A stretch of DNA of 64,000 nucleotides from Hyperoodon ampullatus (taxonomy: Eukaryota > Chordata > Mammalia > Artiodactyla > Ziphiidae): assembly GCA_949752795.1 (NCBI GenBank), contig OX457061.1, positions 125,374,530-125,438,529 on the forward strand, written 5' to 3'. Below the pieces are notes generated by a model. The model was not told the origin of the DNA, did not search any database, and was given only the letters and a program-made list of their open reading frames with translations. The position numbers and the translations under genes were made by a program. Shown in pieces: positions 11,758 to 24,600 of the stretch. Position 1 is the first letter of the stretch. Each line of letters starts with the position of its first letter.

Positions 11758-12880
11758 TTTGTTTGTTCTTTAATTCTTCTACGTCTTTGTTAAACATTTC
11801 TTGCATCTTCTTGATCTTTGCCTCCATTCTTTTTCCGAGGTCCTGCATCATCTTCACTATCATTATTCTGAATTCTTTTTCTGGAAGGTTTCCTATCTCC
11901 ACTTCATTTAGTTGTTTTTCTGTGGTTTTATCTTGTTCCTTCATCTGGTACATAGCCCTCTGCCTTTTCATCTTGTCTATCTTTCTGTGAATGTGGTTTT
12001 TGTTCCACAGGCTGCAGGACTGTAGTTCTTTTTGCTTCTGCTGTCTGCCCTCTGGTGGGTAAGACTCTCTAAGAGGCTTGTGTAAGTTTCCTGATGGGAG
12101 GGACTGGTGGTGGGTAGGGCTGGGTGATGTTCTGGTGGGCAGAGCTCAGTAAAACTTTAATCCGCTTGTCTGCTGTTGAGTGGGGCTGGGTTCCTTCCCT
12201 GTTGGTTATTTGACCTGAGGTGACCCAACACTGGAGCCTACCCGGGCTCTTTGGTGGGGCTAATGGCGGACTCCAGGAGGGCTCACAACAAGGAGTACTT
12301 CCCAGAACTTCTGTTGCTAGTGTCCTTGTCCTCACAGTGAGCCACAGCCGCCCCCCGCCTCTGCAGGAGACCCTCCAACACCAGCAGGTAGGTCTGGTGC
12401 AGTCTCCCCTGGGGTCACTGCTCCTTCCCCTGGGTCCTGATGCTCACACTACTTTGTGTGTGCCCTCCAAGAGTGGAGTCTCTGTTTCTCCCAGTCCTGT
12501 CAAAGTCCTGCAGTCAAACCCCACTAGCCTTCAAAGTCTGATTCTCTAGGAATTCCTCCTCCCGTTGCCGGACCTCCAGGTTGGAAAGTCTTGACATGTG
12601 GCTCAGAACCTTCAGTCCAGTGGGTGGACTTCTGTGGTATAAGTGTTCTCCAATTTGTGAGTCACCCACCCAGCAGTTATGGGATTTGATTTTATTGTGA
12701 TTGCGCCCCTTCTACCGTCTCACTGTGGCTTCTCCTTTGTCTCTGGATGTGCGGTATCTTTCTTGGTGAGTTCCAGTGTCTTCCTGTCGATGACTGCTCA
12801 GCAGTTAGTTGTGATTCCGGTGCTCTCGTAAGAGGGAGTGAGAGCACGTCCTTCTAGTCGGCCATCTTGAACCAGTCTGT
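11758..12880 (-). mobile_element. L1 5' UTR plus start of ORF1, lacking the rest
   Basis: Read on the minus strand, it starts near 12880 with the L1-type 5' end (GGTTCAAGATGGCCGACTAG). It then runs through about 0.9 kb of GC-rich 5' UTR and reaches an ATG at 11971. That frame encodes about 70 residues of L1 ORF1p N-terminal coiled-coil type, rich in Lys, Glu and Met (for example LPEKEFRIMIVKMMQDLGKR). Homology stops abruptly at about 11758, within the coiled coil. ORF2 and the 3' UTR are absent. L1 copies are normally truncated at the 5' end, so retention of only the 5' end implies a later deletion or rearrangement. Confidence 0.8.
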
Positions 12881-12959
12881 CAGGGAAACGTTTGACACAG
12901 AATCTTTGGTATTAGAATCAGAAAGTGATGGCTCAACATCTGCCTTTAAAAAAAAAAAA

Positions 12960-13065
12960 ATCTTGTTAACTTATTTGGCTGCGCCGGGTCTTAGTTGTGG
13001 CATGTGGGATCTTAGTTGTGGCATGCAGGATCTCTTAGTTGCGGCATGCAGGATCTTTTAGTTGT
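12960..13065 (-). repeat. CHR-related SINE fragment, internally repeated
   Basis: 'TTGGCTGCGCCGGGTCTTAGTTGTGGCATG' is the reverse complement of the tRNA-Glu SINE 3' part. The unit 'GGCATG(T/C)(G/A)GGATCT..TTAGTTG' occurs three times with about 27-31-base spacing. An A-run (12948-12960) lies to its left. The element is incomplete. Confidence 0.55.
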
Positions 13066-13674
13066 GCATTTCCTCCAAAATCATTGCCTGTTGAAGTGAC
13101 TCAGCATCAGCGGCTCACATTTTAGGTGTTTATTTGTGCTGAAGTGATGCAGCTTAGTGAGAATTCAGCACATGGTTGTGACATCCCTGCTCAACTCCAG
13201 TTTAAAATCATCCCTGGAGCAGCAGCACCAAGCTTCCCCGCCCCAGGTGGCTGGTTCTTCAGGTCCCTCTGACAGTCACTGTGGCCCTTTTTATTCCCTC
13301 GACCTCCTGATGGCTGAAGTCAGACCTTCCAGGCTGGGTCTCAGGACAAGGTATTTACAGACTAAGGAGAAAGGCAACATGTGGCCTGGGAATGTTTTCG
13401 AGACGATCCTAGTGGGGCAGCTGCCAGTGATTCTCCATGAGCCTGGGCCCCTACTGATGTGGGAGGACCCCCAGGGTGGGGTTCATAGTGTTCCGGGCTG
13501 CATACAGCAGGAGAACATGCAGAAATCTTTATTTCTCACTAATCGAAGGTCATGCTGAGGCTGAGAGGAAGTATTTAAAGTCTTAGTTCCTAGGAGGGAA
13601 GGAATGTATCAGCCTTTAAACAGGACGTGATACAGACATACATCACCTTTGAGGTCAGAATCTTCTGTCATCAG

Positions 13675-13685
13675 AGTGTGTGTGT

Positions 13686-13728
<43 letters not shown>

Positions 13729-13732
13729 CGTG
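13675..13732. repeat. (TG)n microsatellite
   Basis: A dinucleotide TG tract of about 58 bases with single interruptions (AG near 13691, GC at 13725 and 13729). It is likely length-polymorphic. Confidence 0.95.
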
Positions 13733-13734
13733 TT

Positions 13735-14398
13735 GGCTTCCCAAGACTCGCTTTGAGATCTGGCAAAAGAATGTTTAGTCCAGGTCACACATTCACTTTA
13801 CCTCGTTGTACCTGAGAAGCCTAAGCAGCATTAATATTACCTTAATCCATAAAGTAAATGTGATATGTGTTTTGCTTCAAGAGAAATACAGTGAAGGACT
13901 GAACCCTGAAGAGAGGGATGTCTTGGTGTCCTTGTCGTGGACTCGAAACAGGGACTTGTTGGCAGAGAGATGGGTCTCAGTTATTTAACTATAGTGTCAC
14001 AGCTCCTATTAGGGGTAATACCTGCCTGTTTCAGGATAATCATATGTGATTCATTGTTGTGGTTTATCGTTAGGCAAATATAGTCACTTCGCAGATGCAT
14101 GGCTGGGCTTCGGGCTTCCAGAACAAACGAGGTTAATTATTGGATAAGGTAATGATAGATGTTAGTCCAAGGACCCACTGCCCTGGGCTGAGAAGCGGAA
14201 TAGGTGCCAAACTAATAATTTATGCACTCTACATCTCACCGGTTTCCCCAGAACGAACCACAAGTGTCACCTAATTGTGTTTGATTCCAGACTGTGCCTG
14301 TTTTGACCGTGCGACAGGGAACTTCTGGAGTGTCTGAGTCGGTATCTGCTTTGAATCACTTGGGTCAAGGATAGATAAATATGCATCAATAGACGATT
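13735..14398. other. Intronic non-coding sequence, nothing recognised
   Basis: No gene or repeat recognised in this stretch. Confidence 0.4.
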
Positions 14399-14411
14399 AA
14401 AAACATGCCTA

Positions 14412-14610
14412 GGGCTTCCCTGGTGGCGCAGTGGTTGAAAGTCCGCCTGCCGATGCGGGGGACGCAGGTTCGTGCCCCGGTCCGGGAAGATCCCAGATGC
14501 CGCGGAGCGGCTGGGCCCGTGAGCCATGGCCTCTGAGCCTGCGCGTCCGGAGCCTGCGCTCCTCAACAGGAGAGGCCACAACAGTGAGAGGCCCATGTAC
14601 CGCAAAAAAA
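14412..14610 (+). repeat. CHR-type SINE (short form)
   Basis: A complete short-form copy from GGGCTTCCCTGGTGGCGCAG to GTACCGC plus an A run. The target-site duplication is AAAAACATGCCTA, at 14399-14411 and 14611-14623. The exact 13-bp match suggests a young insertion. Confidence 0.95.
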
Positions 14611-14719
14611 AAAAACATGCCTAAAGATAACTATAAAATCCAAGTTCAGAAACCCTTTGAATAGTCAGTAGAGGAAACTGTTGGCATCTTGTAACTGGCC
14701 TGCATTTCTACACTTCACT

Positions 14720-14939
14720 GTGTGTGTGTGTGTGTGTTTGTGTGTGTGTGTTACATGGGCCTCTCACTGTTGTGGCCTCCCCCCCTGTGGAGCACAGGCT
14801 CCGGACGCGCAGGCTCAGCGGCCATGGCTCACCGGCCCAGCCGCTCCGCGGCATGTGGGATCTTCCTGGACCAGGGCACGAACCCGTGTCCCCGGCATCG
14901 GCAGGCAGACTCTCAACCACTGCACCACCAGGGAAGCCC
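14720..14939 (-). repeat. CHR-type SINE with (TG)n instead of poly-T tail
   Basis: Minus-strand copy. The target-site duplication TCTACACTTCACT (14707-14719 and 14940-14952) abuts a (TG)n tract at 14720-14751 where a poly-T (tail) is expected. The tail has turned into a CA/TG microsatellite. Confidence 0.93.
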
Positions 14940-14952
14940 TCTACACTTCACT

Positions 14953-16864
14953 TTTCTATCACAATCAGGTGCAGTTACCGCTGAGCGCCTTGCCTGGGTG
15001 TTGGGAGAGAGCTGTTTCTGTTACCGTCGGGTGCCTGCCTTCTGGGTTCAGCACTCCTTTCTGCCCTTCCTCCACACCCTGGTTCCCCCTACCCTGTCCT
15101 TGAATTTGTAGATAATTCCTCTGTGTCCTTGAATTTGTAGATAATAATTCCTTCACAGAGGGAGCGAGGGTGGGAGGTTAGGAGGTGGACAAATTGATCC
15201 TAACTGTTCCTCATACAAATCACCTCACCTTCACACCTTCTCCCTTCCTATTTTCTGTTGTTTTCCAACAATCAGTATGAGAAACTCCTGTAGGTAGAGT
15301 CTGTAATTCTCTGGCACCCGGTACTTTCCACATCTATAATAAGCTTTCAAGCAACCGGAGTTATTTTTTTCTATGCCTGCTGTAGTGTGTGGTTTGATGA
15401 AACATGCACATTTTAAGAAAGCTGATCATTTCCCTTGCTCAAATTCTTCTCTATTTGGATAAATCTGCCACTGAAGTATCAAGTTTCATGTTCGGGAACG
15501 AACGGACAGGGTGGGAGGCTTGCCTCTGCCCATCTGGACGAGAGAAGGTTTCACAGGCCGGGCGCTAGGTTGGTCTGTTCATACACGTTCACGAGAGACA
15601 GAAATTGGCTCGATTTCCCAAACCAGTGTTTCCTACTCTCGGGAAAGTACACTGGCTGAGTTATTAGAAGCAGGGTACTTGGGGACGCCAGGACCCACTC
15701 TTCACAGATGTTCCTTCAGGAAGCAGAGGAATGTGACAGCATCTACAAGAGGCTTCCTGCCAGGCTCCCCAGGCCAGCCCCCATGGCTCCGGCCAGCCTC
15801 CCGAAGAATGGTCCTTGGCGCAGAGGACCTGGAATAACGGGGGCCTCTGCTGTCTCATCCCACAGTCCCTGGAGAACCCTGGTCACTTTGGTGCTCACAA
15901 ATTTCTTCTTTTTTTAAAAAACCATTGCTTGTTGCTTTGGGGAACTATCAGACTTTAATTAGAATTAAGTTACTGCCAGAAGGAGATGAAACAAGCAGAA
16001 ATACAAAGCGATAATACACCCTTAAAAGGAAACCACACGCTAAGTTGCCGCATCTCTCAGGAGAGGCCTCTGGCTTGCTTGGGGACGCGAGTGCTTTTAC
16101 GCTTTTACGCAGAAAGATTTTCCCGCTGCTCAGAACTCCCCCGAGGCCAGGCCGGGACCCTCCTCTCTACAGGACAGTCTAGGGAGGTGGAGGGTTTTCA
16201 GAAAGGCTCAGACCCAAGACCTGGAAGGCAAAGCTAGGATCACGTTTCCTGGGGTCCTCTGACCTGCGGGTACTCAGGCAGACTAAGGATTCATCCCTAG
16301 CAAAGATTAATTCAGATTAAGAACCTCATTCCCAGGGCAACGATCCTTTCCAGGCCCGAGGCGGGTAGAATTCTTATCTATTACAACGCTTTTCAATGTG
16401 CATTCTCCAGTGTGTGAGGCCTGGTTTCAACCTGATGGGTCTACGATTTATTTGCAAAGCGAAACCAAATTGTTGCTTATTCGCACCCAGCCTCTGAATC
16501 TCCACAGCGTTAGCTTGTAACTGTAAGTGACATAGTTCATTGTAGCTTCTCAAAATGAATTATTCATGTTTCCATCAACCGAGGTCATACCAGGACTACT
16601 TCAATCTCAAATATGAGAAACCCAGGTGGACAATTACAATTTAATTGATTTACTCCAGTTTTTATGTTGATCCTAAAGTACTTTATCTTCTGAAAAGTAT
16701 TAAAACTCTCCAATGAACATATATATTCTGTAGAGCCGTGCTCACAGGCACGCTAGAAAATCAGATGCTACATTAAGGAATTCTCTAGTAAGAGCAAGTA
16801 TTTTCCATACTGTTTATGTTTCTAATTTTTCTCTAGGATGTGGAATCACACAGTATGATTTGGT
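14953..16864. other. Intronic non-coding sequence with a 29-bp tandem duplication
   Basis: No gene or repeat family recognised. TGTCCTTGAATTTGTAGATAAT occurs twice, at 15095 and 15124, as a 29-base-period tandem duplication. Confidence 0.45.
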
Positions 16865-17040
16865 ATTAAGAGTACAGCCTCTTGGGCTCGAGTGCACGTC
16901 TAGCTCAACTGCTTCCAAACTGACGCCCTGGGGAGGTGGCTTAGTGGACCTGTGCCTCAGTTTCCCCATCCTGTAAAATGGGCTGGTGCTGGTAGCTCCT
17001 CCCCGAGTTGTGAGGATTAGGCGAGCTAGCACTGTCACCG
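16865..17040 (+). repeat. MIR SINE just upstream of MFAP3L coding exon 2
   Basis: The MIR order is visible: 'GAGTACAGCCTCTTGGGCTCGAGTGC', then 'TGCCTCAGTTTCCCCATCCTGTAAAATGGG', then 'GTTGTGAGGATTAGGCGAG'. It ends about 135 bases before the exon. Confidence 0.75.
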
Positions 17041-17154
17041 TCTGGCGAGGTCGGCGTTGGCCGTGGGCGCCGTCGGCAGTGGCAGACGTGGTGGTGGGAG
17101 ATGCGCTCGGCGACGTGCGGGGCAGTGGCTGCAGGGAGCGGAGGGCCCGGCTGA

Positions 17155-18105
<951 letters not shown>

Positions 18106-18890
18106 CAGCGCCCCCCGAGAAGCTATGCACACCCCAAGAATCAGGGCCGCCCCCACCCACCCAGGGCCAGACGCAGTCCACCCTCGCCGCTAAGCCTTAC
18201 CGGAGACGCCTGTCCCGTAGGTACGAGCCAGGCCCCTTCAGAAGGAAGCGCCTGTGTGCATGCTGTGTGCCCGGACCGCGCCCCGTGACAGAGGATGCAG
18301 GCAGCGGCAGGATGCAGAGCCGGCGACCTTGGGCAGGTGTCTGTGCGCGCGGCACGACTCTCAGAGGCTCTTCTCTGCCAGCTACCTTAATCGCTGATGC
18401 CCTTTTGGTGTGAGAGACCCTGAGGTCAAGAGCCCTATCCAATGCACACTGCAGCGCTTTTCCTTTAAAAATTCTAGGTCTGCTACGAGAGCAGCTGCAC
18501 GTCCGCGGGCCTGTTGCACTTTCTTCTCAGTTTTAACCCCCCTTCCCTGTTCCCCTGTAACCGCGTCGTCGTGACACCAACGCTAATCGTTCCTTCTGGT
18601 TTCGTCCCCTTTGCCACTTTGTCCTTATTTCTCTCCCCTGACCCCCTCAACCCCCCCGCCAGACTTTTACCTCAGAGGCTTTGGTGTCAGGGCTGATACC
18701 CACAAGTCATCTGTAATGTTCCAAAGCAGTTACCAGCCTCGTGATTTTTGTCATTTCCCAGGCCTGTCTCCATCCATCGCTTTTTTTTTTGTTTCCAATG
18801 AAGCTGCTGTTGTGAAACTGAGAAAAAAAAAAAACCTTGCCAAGGATAGCACTTTAATAGCCAAATAAAAATGTGTTGCCTGTCCGATTC
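18106..18890 (+). other. MFAP3L: MFAP3L 3' UTR (proximal)
   Basis: Sequence from the stop codon to the first good poly(A) signal. AATAAA at 18864-18869 is followed within 20-30 bases by a TG-rich segment (ATGTGTTGCCTGTCC) suitable as a downstream element. Longer 3' UTR forms may use later signals; I could not settle the true mRNA end. Confidence 0.65.
18864..18869 (+). promoter_or_regulatory. Candidate poly(A) signal AATAAA of MFAP3L
   Basis: Canonical hexamer 759 bases after the stop codon, followed by a GT-rich stretch. It is the first canonical signal after the stop. Confidence 0.6.
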
Positions 18891-21411
18891 TGAGAGCCTT
18901 TAGGTGAGCTCAGCTGAGGTTGCAGGGAGACTGTAAACTTGAATTTACGCAAACTGTCCATGAAAAGTGCTGTTTTTACGTTTAAGTAACGTCATCCTCC
19001 AAACACGGCTGCTGCTTGATCTGGAACGCATGTTGCTTCCAGAGACAGAGGCATCTGAGGAATCCGTGTACGTGTAGAATGTGGGCCTCCCTCGAGGGCC
19101 GCCAGGGGCCGTCCTGTGACCCAAACACTTGGTTTGGGGCAGCGAGTGTGAGGGTCCGTGGGGTCGCCTAGCCAGGCCCACTTCTCTGAACTGCAGGGCT
19201 AACTTGTCCGTCCTTGAAGGGGAGAGTGAAAGGTCAGGGTGATGGCATCAAATTTCACGCCAGAATTCTTGAATTAATTTTGTCCCACAAGAAAGCAGTT
19301 GTATGTGTGGCAGAATGATGTTACAGAAACGACAAAACTAGTCACCCAAAGGCTAGCATCTCGTCTGACGGTGCCAGTCAGCACCGCAGGCTCTGGGCAG
19401 GTGGGGCCTCCGTTCCTTCCCTGAGAGAGGGACAGACCGGACGGGCTCGAGCTCCATCTAGATGGTCCCCTGTCCCGCAGAATCACCTGGGCCTCCTCCA
19501 CAATTACTCGAAAGATGTTTCACTTTTCTCTCTGGTTCCTCTAATCTTTTCTGCTGAAAGTTAGTATTGATGCAAATCAAGAGGATCGGTTTCAAAAACT
19601 CAAAACCCCAGATCCTTAGGGCAGCGTCTGCAGTTTAGATGTTATCGTGGGAAGAATGAGAGGTATTAGTTCATCTCCATTTATGAGCAGGGGAGCCATA
19701 ACCCTGAAGTCGTCTTGAGGGTCACGGCCACATCATGGTTTCCGTGGAGGTTCCCCGGGCCACACGGATCGTGAGAGCAGACCTAATGTTTAGTCCTCAC
19801 TCTCTCGCTATCGGGATAAGTGACCTTCAACACCCCCCTGGGTTTAATCTTTCTCATCTGACGAACACGGAGGTGGTACGTGATGGGCCCCCAGATCCCA
19901 TCCGGCTCAGACATTTTAGAGTCTTACGGGAAGTTTGCAATGGCCCCCCTGGCAGGCAACGAGCCGTCTTGGGAGCAAACATGGGCACGTGAGGTTAGAT
20001 AGCCTTGCTGCCGGCCTTCACAGCAAGAGCATCTGAATCTGTAGCTGAGGGCAGAGGGTTTGGCTTCAGGAGTTTCTCTATGTATAGATAACCGGTGTGA
20101 CAGGTGGTCTGACAAGACTCAGAGTCGGTTCCGAGTCCTCGTGGCCTCACATGACCCATTGCCATCACTTAGGAGTGTCTCGGGTGGTCACCTAAAAAGT
20201 GAGTAGTGAACAGTCCAGAGCAACCTTGACTGCCCACTTGCACTTTCTGGACGAGGGTTTTCTGTATTTGGGTTGCAGAAGCGTTTTATCTCCACCTCTT
20301 AGAGTTTTCCACTTGTCCTGGAGGCCAGCAGATTCTCACCATGGATCTGTACGCCCACAGCACCAGCAGGGACCCACACTCATTTTGTGACACTGCGTGA
20401 ACTTTTTCCCTTTCTGTCCAGTTCTCCGTCCACCGAAACCCACGTGCACATTTCCACGTGGAACTTACTGGAAAAGGCATCTCTCCCATCTAGACACTGA
20501 TTAGGGATAGAAAAGTTAAAAATGGGCAGATTTTTAATGAAGCACGGGCAGAAATGTGTGACCAAAGAATGTTTTCAGGTTGGTTTTAGCTTCTTTAGAC
20601 CGGCGAGGTTAGATAGATTTTCCAAAACCTTTCCCCTCTTTAAGGCATCAGAAAGCTCTTGATAGAATAACAGCCAACCAAAGAGGAGGCTGGCTTACAA
20701 TGAAGATTTCTCTGTCCAGAAAGGCTACACTCTTCCTGTTCATCCTGTAGCTTCTTTACAGAATAGGAAAGCTCTCCTGCTAGGATATGGAACAGAGATG
20801 ATCTCGTGACTTTTGGCTGATTTTTCAAAGATAAACTGTTCAGCTTCACAGAAATCCATAAAAGTATGGCTGCATGTGAGCGTGTGTGTGTGTGTATGCA
20901 CACATGCATACGTCAGGCTCATTTGGGCAGTTTTAACAGCTTAGCACTAAATCCCAAGCCATGTCTTTTGGGTCTTAGGTCATTATTTTCAAAAGTAAGC
21001 AGTTTCTGGTTTCTGAGTCATCTGGTCATATCTCTAGTGATTTTTTTTCTTGAAGTTCTGAAAATGATTCAGATGTGTGTGCATATTTAATTCACTTAGA
21101 TGATCTGTAAACTTGGATGGTATTTATTCTAAATGGGCAAAAATTTTATACTGCAAATGTATGTAATTTATAATGGTTTTGTTTTATATATTATATTTTC
21201 ATATTTTTAGGGCACATCTATTCTCATCTTTTTGTATATCATGCTTGACAAAAAGAAATAGTAATACTTGACTAAATCTCTAGGAACCAAATGTGACATC
21301 TATAATGTATAGAAATCGCTCTGCAAATAACGGAATGTCCTTACCCGTCCTGAGCATTATTGTGCTGTGTCATTACACCCAGAATGACTGCTGGTGAGCG
21401 TTTCTTTTTTC
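18891..21411. other. 3' flank or extended 3' UTR of MFAP3L, no clear repeats
   Basis: No young repeat lies in this stretch and no ORF looks real. A possible degenerate MIR lies near 19770-19890. Two CACGTG E-boxes occur at 20441 and 20455, the second inside the 12-base palindrome TTCCACGTGGAA (20452-20463). A short (TG)n is at 20880-20895. It may be distal 3' UTR or flanking regulatory DNA. Confidence 0.4.
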
Positions 21412-21425
21412 AAAACCAAGCCAAG

Positions 21426-21638
21426 GGCTTCCCTGGCGGCGCAGTGGTTGAGAGTCCGCCTGCCGATGCAGGTGACACGGGTTTGTGCCCCGGTCCGGGA
21501 AGATCCCACATGCCGTGGAGCGGCTGGGCCCTTGAGCCATGGCCGCTGAGCCTGCGTGCCCGGAGCCTGTGCTCCGCAAGGGGAGAGGCCACAACAGTGA
21601 GAGGCCCAAGTACCGCAAAACAAAACAAAACAAAACAA
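21426..21638 (+). repeat. CHR-type SINE (short form)
   Basis: Complete copy ending in GTACCGC and an (AAAAC)n tail. Imperfect target-site duplication AAAACCAAGCCAA / AAAACCAAGGCAA at 21412 and 21639. Confidence 0.92.
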
Positions 21639-21652
21639 AAAACCAAGGCAAA

Positions 21653-24600
21653 AGGCCTGGCCTCCCACACAGTGGAGTCTGGAATCCTTCCCTTCTTTAT
21701 CTTTTTCATTGTGTGTTTCATTTTTAATTGTAGACATCCCAGTGTTGTTCAGACTTCCTTTGAAGGGCAAATGTGAGATAAGAAAGCAACTTGATGGAGA
21801 GACTTGGCTTGAAGGATGGCTGTGTAACTTATTCACTGGGCTGGTAGCATTTCTAATCTAATGTTTGGATTGTGCTTTATTGGTGATCTCAGAGCTGTTC
21901 AGCTGTTTAGCTCGTGAAGAAAATGTTAGGCAGAAAGAATGTTTGCAAGATTTGGACAGACAGCCTCTAAATGTAGTGCAACCAACACAAACCAGCTGAG
22001 CCATAGAAACCCCAGTCCCAGCCAGCGGACGAGCCGTTTCAAAAGGCAGATCAGACTCCTGTGTGTGCAGGTTGAATTTCAGTGTTGTACCAGTGCTAAA
22101 ACTCTTAAAGGGCAACCCCTGTGGTTCTGTGAACAGGGGTTTCCTCCCAGTGTGTCATTGGGTAAGAAAATGGAGCATTTACCTTATCTTTCAGATACTC
22201 TACTTTATACTCAGCGCAGTTCAGCGACTTCCCTGTACTTGTCTTCACGTACCCTTTTGGCAGTCCCTTTAGATCATAATCCTGGTTTCTGTTCTTGCTT
22301 TTTAAACTAATTCATTGGTACTCTTTAAATAGCCAGCAAATCTCATTGTGTATTCACACACGTGTTTTGAGCACCTGTTACCTTCACGATATTAGTCATT
22401 TTTACATTCATCTATTCATTTAAAAATCCTTTAGTAGATAACAGAGTTCATCTTCCTAACGACTCTTAGGGTTAAACCAGTGATTAACAAGGTTTGAATT
22501 AAACAAATCAGTGGTGGGGAAAAAATAGAAAAAAACAATTGCTCCTTATGCTTTCTGAAGGACTGAGTGTCTGTTATACAAGAAAATGTTGTATGAGGGT
22601 GACAATGATCTTTAACTGAGATATTTTAGAAATGTCATTTTTAAGGGGACTAATGCTTAGAATGCCACAGTCGAAACTGAAGCTCACAGAGAATGTAAAA
22701 ACAGAAAGGAAATAGTTCTAAGGATATTCTGGCATAAATTATTTTTATTTAACGAGGAATTAAAACCTTCAGTGTATCTCTCAGACACCCCAGCACTGCT
22801 CACAGAAGATGCTGGCTCTTAACGTTTGATGTGCTGTTCCTCTGGTTCTGGAATTTCTTTGTTAAAGCCAGGAAATAAGATGGAAAAATGTATCTGGGCG
22901 GAAATGTCAAACTGTTGATTTGTGAGCTATAAATGTTCACCTTTTAAGAATAATTTAAAGGTATAAACAAATGACTAATACTTAAATTGATATAGCAGCA
23001 AAAAAGCAAAAAAAACATGTGAGCCATCCTGTATTTTGGTTGTTGCTTTAATAAAGGATTTGCACAGGTGTGCTGAGCGTGTTGTGTCCCAGCTCAAGGC
23101 TGTGTGAGTGTGGCCTGATTTACTCTTTCCAGTGGTAAGAAATCTGTAGTCAGTCCTCATCCCTACCTTTTGCATCTGTGGCATATCTTGGGGAAAAGGG
23201 AAAAATGAAGTAATCGTTATGTGAATCTACAAACTTTATCCAAATTCAAAAATCCTAACTCTGTCCTGACAAAAGTGATAGCCATTTATTTTTTGTAAAT
23301 GGCTATCTATATGAAGAAATAATTTTTAATATGTAACATCAAGCTTATTATAGAAAATCCACAAAGACCAGGGAACTCACCTACCCAGAACATTCCACAG
23401 GAGAAGGCATTAGTCATAGATCCAACACGAAACACCTAGACAGAACCCAGTCCAGACCAAATCCAAGAATATGCTAAGGAGGTGCCCTTTGAAAGCTTTG
23501 AAAGCTGGATTCCTCTCAGATAGGATGAGGTCAAGTAAACAAAACAAGAAAGGACAACACCAAATGGGAAAGAAAATTAGTGTTTTGCTGTAGTTCTGCA
23601 GAGGCCAACAAAATTATTGAATGGGTTACCGGATAAACTGTGCATATAACTAAGATCCAGAGGTTCTGTCAAGCAAAAAAATGGTTTAAGAGAACTATGG
23701 TGGCATTCATGGAAAAATTAACAATTGTGCCACCAGGGAAAAGAAAATAGGGAAGTTTTGTCCTAACTGCATAATTTTGACTGGTACATATGTTCAGACC
23801 CAGAACAAACAGCTGCTAATTTTTTTTTGTTTTACAGGTTTTGGAATAGTGCATTCTTCATGGGCCTTAATCAGAGGAGCCTAGGTAAGGCTTAATATTA
23901 ATCTGAGTGATTTTCAAAGCGTGTAGTCACAGAGCTGGAAAACAAGTGTCAGGTTTTCTGATTCCCTGTCTGTTCGGCAGAGTCCCTAACACACAGGGGT
24001 TCAGCTCTGCTTGAACATCTCTGGTGTGGCAGAGGCTGTGACCACGTTTAGGACATGCTCCGGTGTTGGTAGGTTTTGAGCGCTAAGTCAGAAATCTTAA
24101 AAGTGGTTCCACACTGGTCCTTGTTGAGCATCTGGAGCTGAAAGCGTGAGTGTGTCCTGCCACAATAAAATTTTCCTTTACTGTCAACGCAAAATGAAAA
24201 TTATAAGTGTATTCATGTCAAAGAGAGGATTACCAGAAAACGTGGGTGGTCCTGACACCACTACATGAATTACATGCCATGTGGCAGAGACCCTTTTGAG
24301 TTTAAATGGTTTCTGCCAATGGTGTTGGAGGCAGAAGTAGGCGAATCAGGTGCTCCCCCAACCCCGGAGATGCCCTGATGCTACAGCTCATTAAGTAAAG
24401 GATGGTTCAACTGCCAGAAAAATGAAAGAACCAGCAGATTAAGTGCCTCAGTAGATTAGTATGTTTTGGAAGGACCATTAGAGATGACACAATGAAAGAA
24501 GTGTATGTATGTGTTAAGTGGCTTATTGAGGTATTTTTCAATAATAGGTGAATCAGAGCCAGCACCAATTGCATTTAACTGTTAGGTAAAATAAAGACGC

